A stretch of 13,358 bases of DNA from the NCBI GenBank assembly GCA_011524425.1, contig WTKI01000223.1:1-13358 (forward strand), written 5' to 3'. Origin of the DNA: Altererythrobacter sp. (GTDB taxonomy: Bacteria; Pseudomonadota; Alphaproteobacteria; Sphingomonadales; Sphingomonadaceae). A model generated the notes under the pieces. That model saw nothing but the letters and a program-made list of their open reading frames with translations. It had not been told where the DNA came from and did not search any database. Positions 1 through 5,297 of the stretch are shown piece by piece. Position 1 is the stretch's first letter. Every line of letters starts with the position of its first letter. Both the position numbers and the translations under genes were made by a program.

Positions 1-842
1 GAATAATGCGCGCCAAGCCCATCGGCGTAGGTCGCTATATCTGCAAGACCTGAAGGCGTGATCATTTCATCATAACGCATAGCAGGCTCATCTGCCGGGC
101 CGCCTTGCGGTTTAACCAGCTGCACAAGCGCAAAATCGCTGCGCTGGTTCAAGCGCTGGAGCGTCCCGACCTCAAAACTTTGCAGGATCACTTTGTCGCT
201 TGGCTCAAGCCCTTGCTCGCGAAGCTCCTTCAGCACCAGATCAACCATGTCGATGCCCGCTTCTTCCAGCATGAATGTGGGATGCTTGAGTTCTGGATAG
301 AGGCCGATGGTGCGGCCCGTCTCGGCCTCTTTCGCGCGCACCAGCTTCACGACATCTGCAAAGGTCGGAACCTGATAAAGCCCGTTAAAGCGTGTGTTGG
401 CAGGCCGCAAAGCGGGAACCCGCTCTTTCGCCCGCAAAGTGCGGATTTCTTCCAAAGTGAAGTCTTCTGCAAACCAGCCCGCTACACGTTGACCATCGAT
501 GGTTTTCTCTCTGCGGCGGCTCTCAAATTCTTCGCGATTGGCTACATCGGTGGTATCCGACAGCTCGTTTTCGTGGCGAGAGATCAACACAAGGTCTTTC
601 GTCACGACCAAGTCAGGCTCGATATAGTCGGCCCCCTGGTCAATCGCGCGCTCATAGGCAGCAAGCGTATGTTCTGGCCGCTCCGCGCTAGCTCCACGAT
701 GGGCGATGACCAGCATGCTGTCTCCTCTATCCTGTTGCGCCAGAATTGGCTCTGCCGGCATGCAAAGCGCCAGTATTCCTGCCAAAAACAAGCTTAACCC
801 TTTGTTGAATGAGCCGCGGGTATATTTCGCTGCTATGTTCAA
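1..842 (-). CDS. glpQ: Glycerophosphodiester phosphodiesterase, periplasmic GlpQ type (C-terminus beyond left edge)
   Basis: The protein should hydrolyse glycerophosphodiesters to glycerol-3-phosphate and an alcohol. About 280 residues are visible; E. coli GlpQ has about 358, so roughly the last fifth is missing. I translated the minus strand and see the family core in order: IAHRGAS with the catalytic His-Arg (about 48-49), PEHTL, GADYIEPDL with metal-ligand Glu75 and Asp77, His90 followed by TTDV, and LYPELKHP with Glu184. I chose the TTG at 842 because a strong Shine-Dalgarno precedes it and the first 36 residues look like a signal peptide: basic start, hydrophobic stretch about 16-29, then PILA before QQ. 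An ATG at 716 also has a good ribosome site and would give a cytoplasmic form. The family call is firm; the start is less so. Confidence 0.88.
   Translation of the reverse strand, partial: MNIAAKYTRGSFNKGLSLFLAGILALCMPAEPILAQQDRGDSMLVIAHRGASAERPEHTLAAYERAIDQGADYIEPDLVVTKDLVLISRHENELSDTTDVANREEFESRRREKTIDGQRVAGWFAEDFTLEEIRTLRAKERVPALRPANTRFNGLYQVPTFADVVKLVRAKEAETGRTIGLYPELKHPTFMLEEAGIDMVDLVLKELREQGLEPSDKVILQSFEVGTLQRLNQRSDFALVQLVKPQGGPADEPAMRYDEMITPSGLADIATYADGLGAHY
721..728 (-). promoter_or_regulatory. Possible internal ribosome binding site in glpQ (alternative start 716)
   Basis: The minus strand reads AGAGGAGA followed by CAGC and ATG at 716, in frame with glpQ (codon 43 of the long form). 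Starting here would remove the whole signal peptide but keep the complete catalytic domain, which begins three residues later. It could be the real start, a second start, or chance. Confidence 0.4.
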
Positions 843-999
843 GAAAATCCTCCTTGCGAGTGGCCTGTTAGTATTTGGCCTATGGGCGGCGGGTTACGAT
901 CTCGCGACGCTTAAACGCGACATCATGGGAGCTGCTGACAATTCTGCCGGTACGATGAGCGGCAGGAACACCCTCGAAGATGATGGCTGGGTCGATTGA
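835..999 (+). CDS. Small hypothetical protein with N-terminal hydrophobic segment
   Basis: A 54-residue ORF I cannot assign to a family. It begins MFKKILLASGLLVFGLWAAG, a lysine-led hydrophobic stretch typical of a membrane anchor or uncleaved signal, followed by a polar tail ending EDDGWVD with several acidic residues. There is no Shine-Dalgarno before the ATG. A TATATT at 821-826 would put a transcript start very near the ATG, which would suit a leaderless message, but no good -35 is visible. Its first codons are antisense to the glpQ start and ribosome site. It converges on the YffB/ArsC-like gene with about 39 bases between the stops. The protein-like composition favours a real gene; the overlap argues against it. 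Confidence 0.45.
   Translation: MFKKILLASGLLVFGLWAAGYDLATLKRDIMGAADNSAGTMSGRNTLEDDGWVD
848..855 (-). promoter_or_regulatory. Ribosome binding site for the TTG start of glpQ
   Basis: Read on the minus strand this is AAGGAGGA, five bases before the TTG at 842. It is a near-perfect Shine-Dalgarno and the main reason, with the signal peptide it uncovers, for placing the start at 842. It also lies inside the beginning of the plus-strand small ORF at 835, so one of the two readings may be coincidental. Confidence 0.6.
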
Positions 1000-1038
1000 G
1001 CGAAAGGCTGATGGATAAAGGCTGAACGCGCGCAGTCA

Positions 1039-1386
1039 TCACGCGAGCGCGGCGGTCCATTCTTCCGCTTTGAAACCAATCAACAGACCGCCAGGATGTT
1101 CAACCACAGGCCGTTTGATCATGCTGGGATTCTCGCTCATGAGACGCACCGCTTTAGCCTGATCAATGTCCACTTTGTCCTCGTCAGGCAGCTTGCGGAA
1201 AGTTGTCCCGCGCTTGTTTAACAGGACCTCCCAGCCGACTTGCTCTGCCCAAGCGGCGAGTTTACCCGCATCTGCGCCCTCTTTCTTGTAGTCATGGAAT
1301 GTGTAGTCGCGCCCTTCGGCTTCGAGCCAGTTGCGCGCTTTCTTGACGGTATCGCAATTGGGAATGCCGTAGAATTCAAGTGACAT
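1039..1386 (-). CDS. ArsC/Spx-family thioredoxin-fold protein, YffB-like
   Basis: This 115-residue protein matches the ArsC-like family of glutaredoxin-fold proteins, closest by eye to E. coli YffB. The N-terminus reads YGIPNCDTVKKARNWL, with one active-site cysteine, Cys11, where true Spx proteins have CxxC. NKRGTTFRKLP (Arg59, Arg64) and MIKRPVV (Arg92) correspond to the anion-binding arginines of ArsC. The biological substrate of YffB-type proteins is unclear; an arsenate reductase role would need evidence, and no arsenic-resistance genes are nearby. The ATG lies 10 bases after the ruvC stop, with AGGA overlapping that stop as ribosome site, so it is probably the last gene of the yebC-ruvC transcript. 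Confidence 0.85.
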   Translation of the reverse strand: MSLEFYGIPNCDTVKKARNWLEAEGRDYTFHDYKKEGADAGKLAAWAEQVGWEVLLNKRGTTFRKLPDEDKVDIDQAKAVRLMSENPSMIKRPVVEHPGGLLIGFKAEEWTAALA

Positions 1387-1395
1387 CTGAATATC

Positions 1396-1869
1396 CTAAT
1401 ATGATCGAGTGAGATGAGCGTCTGCAATGGCCACAGCAAGAGCATCTGCCGCATCCGCACCAGCAATCTCGGCTCCGGGTAGCAAGACCTTCAGCATGGC
1501 CTGCACCTGCGTTTTGTCTGCGCTGCCTGTGCCGACCACCGATTTCTTGACGAGGCGCGCAGCATGCTCGTTCACTGCCAGTCCGCCTGCTGCGCAAGCC
1601 GCTAGCACCACACCGCGCGCTTGCGCGAGCTTGATGGTCGATTGCGGGTTCTTGTTAGCGAAGATCTCTTCCGCCGCAGCCCGGTCCGGTTGATGGCTTT
1701 CGACAACGGCGCGGATAGCATCATGCAAGTGATGCAGACGCTCAGCCATCGGAGCCTTCGCATTAGTCTTGATCTGTCCGTTCGCGATATGACTAAGCTT
1801 AGAGCCTTCAGAGCGCACGAGCCCCCAGCCAGTGCAGCTCAAGGAAGGATCAAGGCCAAGGATCAACAC
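1396..1869 (-). CDS. ruvC: Crossover junction endodeoxyribonuclease RuvC
   Basis: RuvC resolves Holliday junctions during recombination by symmetric cleavage, normally with the RuvAB branch-migration motor. The 157-residue product shows the RNase H-like core: ILGLDPSLSCTGWGL with catalytic Asp7, AEEIFANKNP with catalytic Glu67, the VVGTGSADKTQVQ segment, and GADAADALAVAIAD with Asp139 and Asp142. These match the four acidic residues of E. coli RuvC in spacing. I place the start at the GTG at 1869, which puts Asp7 in the usual position; starts further upstream would run into yebC. Only four bases separate the yebC stop from this start, so translation is likely coupled. It is short at the C-terminus compared with E. 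coli (173 aa). The usual neighbours ruvA and ruvB do not follow. Confidence 0.95.
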   Translation of the reverse strand: MLILGLDPSLSCTGWGLVRSEGSKLSHIANGQIKTNAKAPMAERLHHLHDAIRAVVESHQPDRAAAEEIFANKNPQSTIKLAQARGVVLAACAAGGLAVNEHAARLVKKSVVGTGSADKTQVQAMLKVLLPGAEIAGADAADALAVAIADAHLTRSY

Positions 1870-1873
1870 GCGC

Positions 1874-2620
1874 TTAGGCGTCGAGCTTCGCCATAACTTC
1901 GTCTGAGATTTCGTAATTGCCCCAAACAGTCTGAACGTCATCATCATCGTCCAGGACATCAATCAGCTTGAGCAAAGTGCTCGCACCTTTTTCATCCATA
2001 TCGACGGTGATGTTGGGTTTCCAAGCGAGCTTGACCTCTTTCGCTTCGCCCAGAGCTTTCTCAAGGCTAGTCGCGACTTCGTGCAAATCTTCGGCTGCAG
2101 TCCAGATCTCATGCGTTTCATCAGATGACTGGATGTCTTCTGCACCCGCTTCCAAAGCCGCTTCCAGAACCGCCTCTTCATCGCCCGCTTCGATACCGTA
2201 TTCGATATAGCCAACACGCTCGAACCCGTGCGCAACGGAGCCTTCTGTGCCGAGATTGCCACCGTTCTTGCTAAACGCTGTGCGCACAGCGGTAGCAGTG
2301 CGGTTGCGGTTATCTGTCAGCGCTTCAACGATTATCGCGCTGCCGCCGGGGCCGTAACCTTCATAGCGCACTTCTTCATAATTCTCGCCATCCGCTGCGC
2401 TCGCCTTATCGATCGCGCGCTGGATATTGTCCTTCGGCATGGACTGCGCTTTGGCGGTGTTGACCGCCAGTCGCAGGCGCGGATTCATATCCGGATCGGG
2501 CGTGCCCATCTTGGCCGCGACAGTGATTTCGCGGGAAAGCTTGGAGAACAAGTTAGAGCGTTTCTTATCCTGCGCACCCTTGCGGTGCATGATGTTCTTG
2601 AATTTGGAATGGCCTGCCAT
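1874..2620 (-). CDS. yebC: YebC/PmpR-family protein (TACO1 family)
   Basis: The 248-residue protein starts [20 protein letters not shown], the signature N-terminus of the YebC family, and keeps the usual full length with the acidic C-terminal segment [16 protein letters not shown]. Family members have been described as DNA-binding regulators (PmpR) and, more recently, as ribosome-associated factors that help translation of proline stretches, like mitochondrial TACO1; the sequence does not say which applies here. AAAGAG lies upstream of the ATG. It heads the yebC-ruvC-YffB-like group, and yebC beside ruvC is a widespread arrangement in bacteria. The terminator at 2650-2684 lies just upstream and isolates it from the previous gene. 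Confidence 0.95.
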   Translation of the reverse strand: MAGHSKFKNIMHRKGAQDKKRSNLFSKLSREITVAAKMGTPDPDMNPRLRLAVNTAKAQSMPKDNIQRAIDKASAADGENYEEVRYEGYGPGGSAIIVEALTDNRNRTATAVRTAFSKNGGNLGTEGSVAHGFERVGYIEYGIEAGDEEAVLEAALEAGAEDIQSSDETHEIWTAAEDLHEVATSLEKALGEAKEVKLAWKPNITVDMDEKGASTLLKLIDVLDDDDDVQTVWGNYEISDEVMAKLDA

Positions 2621-2649
2621 GTTTTGCTCTTTGTAATCGTCGCTTGCGC

Positions 2650-2684
2650 AAAAATATGGGCGCGACCTAGCCTAGCCGCGCCCA
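2650..2684 (-). terminator. Rho-independent terminator after the ybjQ-family gene
   Basis: The arms 2657-2664 (TGGGCGCG) and 2677-2684 (CGCGCCCA) form a perfect 8-bp GC-rich stem with a 12-base loop. On the minus-strand transcript the stem is followed by TA and then five T residues (2654-2650). It lies 25 bases past the ybjQ-family stop and before yebC, so it should end the DUF1244-gapR-ybjQ transcript. Confidence 0.75.
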
Positions 2685-2709
2685 ACCTTCAATTGCTGTG
2701 TTGTCTCGC

Positions 2710-3057
2710 TCAGATTTTGACCGCGGTTCCGCTTGCGGAAACCATCAGCATAGAGCCGGTATCGCCAATCACCTCGTAATCGAGATCGATCGCGACCACC
2801 GCATTGCCGCCGCGGCTCGCGCATTCGGCTTGCAGTTCTTCAATCGCCTGATTGCGCGCGTCGGCCAGAATGCGCTCATAACTGCCGGAGCGCCCGCCAA
2901 CGATATCACGGATATTGGCGAACAGATCGCGAAAAAGGTTGGCGCCTACGATCACTTCGCCGGTTACGATGCCGAGATAGTCCTGAATCGGACGACCTTC
3001 AATTGTAGGCGTAGTAGTGACGATAATTCCGCGCGCATCTTTCCATGGGCTGGCCAT
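2710..3057 (-). CDS. YbjQ/UPF0145-family heavy-metal-binding-domain protein
   Basis: The 115-residue product matches the YbjQ (UPF0145) family: an N-terminal [14 protein letters not shown], then [24 protein letters not shown], and the C-terminal [16 protein letters not shown]. Solved family members form pentameric rings; the heavy-metal-binding name is by analogy and the function is not established. The start at 3057 is set by AGGAGGA (3060-3066) a few bases upstream; a longer reading from 3096 would begin inside the promoter. It is the last gene before the terminator at 2650-2684 and probably has its own promoter at 3085-3112 as well as possible read-through from gapR. Confidence 0.88.
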   Translation of the reverse strand: MASPWKDARGIIVTTTPTIEGRPIQDYLGIVTGEVIVGANLFRDLFANIRDIVGGRSGSYERILADARNQAIEELQAECASRGGNAVVAIDLDYEVIGDTGSMLMVSASGTAVKI

Positions 3058-3075
3058 AAATCCTCCTGATCTTGC

Positions 3076-3095
3076 TGTATTATTAATATAATACA
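3076..3095. repeat. AT-rich inverted repeat overlapping the ybjQ promoter
   Basis: TGTATTAT (3076-3083) and ATAATACA (3088-3095) are perfect inverted copies around TAAT. The 20 bases hold only two G/C positions in a GC-rich neighbourhood. The position over the -10 box and transcript start suits a repressor operator; it is not followed by a T-run, so not a terminator. The binding protein is unknown. Confidence 0.6.
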
Positions 3096-3112
3096 CAAAG
3101 AGAGGAATTCAA
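3085..3112 (-). promoter_or_regulatory. Predicted promoter of the ybjQ-family gene
   Basis: On the minus strand TTGAAT (3112-3107) is followed after 16 bases by TATATT (3090-3085). The expected transcript start near 3078 leaves a leader of about 20 bases with AGGAGGA in the right place before the ATG at 3057. The -10 box lies inside the inverted repeat 3076-3095. Confidence 0.45.
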
Positions 3113-3119
3113 TGGCAGA

Positions 3120-3356
3120 TCACCCCAAACCCAGCGCTGCCTTATACGTTTCCAGCACGGTTTCCATCTCTGCGCGGTCATCCGGCTTCATCTTTCGCAG
3201 ACGCACAATCTGGCGCATGATCTTAGTGTCATACCCTACCGCTTTCGCCTCCGCATAGACGTCGCGAATATCGTCTGCGATGCCTTTCTTCTCTTCTTCC
3301 AAACGCTCGATGCGTTCAATCAGCAGGCGCAGGCGGTCATCGGTGGCTTCAGCCAT
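3120..3356 (-). CDS. gapR: GapR-family nucleoid-associated protein (DUF2312)
   Basis: The 78-residue protein belongs to DUF2312, whose Caulobacter member GapR is a small dimer/tetramer of coiled coils that clamps around overtwisted, AT-rich DNA ahead of replication and transcription and stimulates type II topoisomerases. Visible here are a long charged helix with [20 protein letters not shown], then [20 protein letters not shown] and RLRKMK, lining up with Caulobacter GapR as I recall it. The start at 3356 follows GGAG with eight bases between. An in-frame ATG at 3407 would add 17 residues but has a poorly placed ribosome site. It lies between the DUF1244 gene and the ybjQ-family gene on the same strand. 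Confidence 0.9.
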   Translation of the reverse strand: MAEATDDRLRLLIERIERLEEEKKGIADDIRDVYAEAKAVGYDTKIMRQIVRLRKMKPDDRAEMETVLETYKAALGLG

Positions 3357-3438
3357 CTGTGTATCTCCAAGAATCACATGAGAATCAGTTGACGCTTCGA
3401 TAGCCATCCTGTTCTCGCGATTGAACCCGGACCGGCAA

Positions 3439-3765
3439 TTATTCCTGTTGGTTCTTGGCAACGCTCGCTTGCATGGCTTCTATCTGTTCTGCCGTAGCCT
3501 CTGTTTGCCGTGTCGCTTTCCATTGATCCATCGGCATTCCATGGATCACTTCACGCGCCGCGGCCTTGTCCCCTTCAAACCCTGCATCTCTGATCCAGTC
3601 CGCCAGGCAATTGCGGCAGAATCCGGCAAGCCCCATCAGTTCAATATTCTGCGCATCATGGCGATGCTGGAGATGGCGCGCCAGGCGGCGGAACGCAGCC
3701 GCTGCAATGGCATCGTCAAGACTGTCTAAAGCATCCGTATTGGAGCTTGGCGCATTCGTATCCAT
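3439..3765 (-). CDS. DUF1244 family protein
   Basis: A 108-residue protein of unknown function that matches DUF1244 by its conserved core: [20 protein letters not shown], then [15 protein letters not shown] with two cysteines spaced CRNC (about residues 49-52), and GMPMDQWK. The CxxC-like pair might bind a metal or be redox active, but that is a guess. The first 20 residues are polar and low complexity, then the fold begins. The start at 3765 has AGGA nine bases upstream. It is the first gene of the leftward group with gapR and the ybjQ-family gene, 82 bases before gapR, and is divergent from pyruvate kinase. Confidence 0.85.
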   Translation of the reverse strand: MDTNAPSSNTDALDSLDDAIAAAAFRRLARHLQHRHDAQNIELMGLAGFCRNCLADWIRDAGFEGDKAAAREVIHGMPMDQWKATRQTEATAEQIEAMQASVAKNQQE

Positions 3766-3845
3766 TGATACTATTCCTTGAGTTGCAACAAAGACCTGCC
3801 ATAGCACATTTTATGACAAAGCCTGATGTCAATCGGATTGAACAG
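3766..3845. promoter_or_regulatory. Divergent promoter region between the DUF1244 gene and pyk
   Basis: The 80 bases between the two starts must carry both promoters. On the minus strand a perfect TTGACA (3832-3827) is present, but no convincing -10 lies 16-18 bases after it. On the plus strand TTGCAA at 3783-3788 with CATTTT 18 bases later is a weak candidate for pyk. The region is inferred from gene orientation more than from the boxes. Confidence 0.3.
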
Positions 3846-5297
3846 ATGAAGTTCCAGCCGCGCGGTCGCAAAGTCAAAATTCTTGCGACTGTCGGGCCTG
3901 CCAGTTCTTCACCTGAAATGCTCCGCAAGCTGTTCAAAGCGGGCGCCGATGCGTTTCGGGTCAATATGAGCCATGGCGAGCACGCGGTTCATGGCAAGAC
4001 GATCAAGGCAATCCGCGATCTGGAAAAGGAATTTGGCCGCCCGATTGCGATCCTTGCTGACCTGCAAGGCCCTAAGCTGAGGGTTGGAACCTTCAAGGAT
4101 GGTCAGGCTGTTATCCGCCATTCGGGTCACTTCACATTGGACCAAAATCCTGAGCCCGGTGACGAGACGCGTGTCCATCTTCCTCACCCTGAGCTATTCG
4201 GCTTGCTGGAAAAGGGCCAGCGACTGCTGATCAATGACGGCAAGATCCGCTTGAAAGTCATCACAGCGGACGACGATAGCATTTTATGTTCTGCAGAGGT
4301 TGGCGGTGTGATCTCTGATCGCAAAGGCGTGAATGTGCCTGATGCAGAAGTGCCTATCCCTGCTCTGACGGAAAAAGACCGCAAGGACCTCGCCTTTGCT
4401 GTCCAGCAAGGCGTTGATTGGATCGGCCTTTCATTTGTTCAGCGGCCGGAAGATTTGGCTGAGGCGCGCAAACTAATGGGCGGTTACGGCTCGCTATGCG
4501 CCAAGATTGAAAAACCAATGGCCGTCAGTCGGCTGGCTGAAATCATGGAAGCTGCAGATGGCATCATGGTGGCCCGCGGCGATCTGGGCGTCGAGCTGGA
4601 ACCGCAAGAAGTCCCGCCTTTGCAAAAGATGATCGTGAATGCCGCGCGTACGGCAGGCAAACCTGTGATCGTTGCGACGCAAATGCTGGAAAGCATGATC
4701 GAAAGCCCGACACCGACCCGCGCCGAAGTCTCTGACGTTGCAAACGCAGTGTATGACGGAGCGGATGCAGTTATGCTTTCAGCAGAAAGCGCAGCGGGCG
4801 AATGGCCGGAAGAATCGGTCACTATGATGGACAAAATCGCCAGTCAGGTAGAACGCGACGAAGGTTATAAAGCGCGGGTGCGGTTTCTTGACACCCCGCC
4901 TGATGCGACCACTTCAGACGCGCTGGCGCATGCTTGTATGACCATTGCTGATACTGTGCCGATTAGCGCGATCACAGTGTTCACATCCTCGGGTTCCACA
5001 GCGCGGCGGGTAGCTCGCGAGCGGCCGGACACGCCTATGCTGGTGCTGACACCCAGCATGAAAACCGCGCGCCGGGTGGCGCTACTATGGGGCGCCCATG
5101 CTGTTGCCACTAAAGATATTGGCAGCTTTGAAGAGATGATCGCAAAGGGCAAGCGCATGGCTTTGCGCCACGGCATGGGCCAAGCGGGAAGCAAGCTGAT
5201 TGCGCTCGCAGGCGTTCCTTTCGGCACACCTGGGGCGACCAACCTCCTGCATGTGGTAACGCTAACCGGGGACGAACTCGACAAGCATTCCGGTTAA
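3846..5297 (+). CDS. pyk: Pyruvate kinase
   Basis: The enzyme converts phosphoenolpyruvate and ADP to pyruvate and ATP, the last step of glycolysis. From the ATG at 3846 the product is 483 residues, close to rhizobial pyruvate kinases. Visible motifs in order: KILATVGPAS, AFRVNMSHG (Arg38, Asn40, Ser42, His43), LADLQGPKLRVG, the B domain about 82-165, AKIEKP with Lys220 and metal-binding Glu222, MVARGDLGVE with Asp246, VIVATQMLESM with Thr278, PTRAEVSDVANAV and VMLSAESA. Lys77 sits where potassium-dependent enzymes have Glu. An in-frame ATG at 3813 would add 11 residues and remains possible; one at 3747 overlaps the divergent gene and is unlikely. GGAT before 3846 is only a weak ribosome site. 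The stop overlaps the stop of the convergent efflux pump. Confidence 0.95.
   Translation: MKFQPRGRKVKILATVGPASSSPEMLRKLFKAGADAFRVNMSHGEHAVHGKTIKAIRDLEKEFGRPIAILADLQGPKLRVGTFKDGQAVIRHSGHFTLDQNPEPGDETRVHLPHPELFGLLEKGQRLLINDGKIRLKVITADDDSILCSAEVGGVISDRKGVNVPDAEVPIPALTEKDRKDLAFAVQQGVDWIGLSFVQRPEDLAEARKLMGGYGSLCAKIEKPMAVSRLAEIMEAADGIMVARGDLGVELEPQEVPPLQKMIVNAARTAGKPVIVATQMLESMIESPTPTRAEVSDVANAVYDGADAVMLSAESAAGEWPEESVTMMDKIASQVERDEGYKARVRFLDTPPDATTSDALAHACMTIADTVPISAITVFTSSGSTARRVARERPDTPMLVLTPSMKTARRVALLWGAHAVATKDIGSFEEMIAKGKRMALRHGMGQAGSKLIALAGVPFGTPGATNLLHVVTLTGDELDKHSG
5294..5297. other. TTAA shared by the stop codons of two convergent genes
   Basis: The four bases TTAA give TAA at 5295-5297 for pyk on the plus strand and TAA at 5296-5294 for the efflux pump on the minus strand. 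No terminator can lie between the genes, so each message must end within or beyond the other's coding region. Confidence 0.95.

Noticed and set aside
105..797. Plus-strand ORF of 230 codons
   Set aside because: It is antisense to glpQ, whose catalytic motifs are clear on the minus strand; the plus-strand product resembles no family I know.
1039..1386. True arsenate reductase
   Set aside because: The active-site segment GIPNCDT is of the YffB type, and no arsenic transporter or regulator gene is near.
3112..3260. Plus-strand ATG with a GAGG upstream, reading [11 protein letters not shown]
   Set aside because: The frame is antisense to gapR and closes after about 50 codons with a composition unlike a real protein.
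3747..3845. Longest pyruvate kinase start at 3747
   Set aside because: It would overlap the start and ribosome site of the divergent DUF1244 gene and add residues not seen in the family. Starts at 3846 or 3813 are more sensible.
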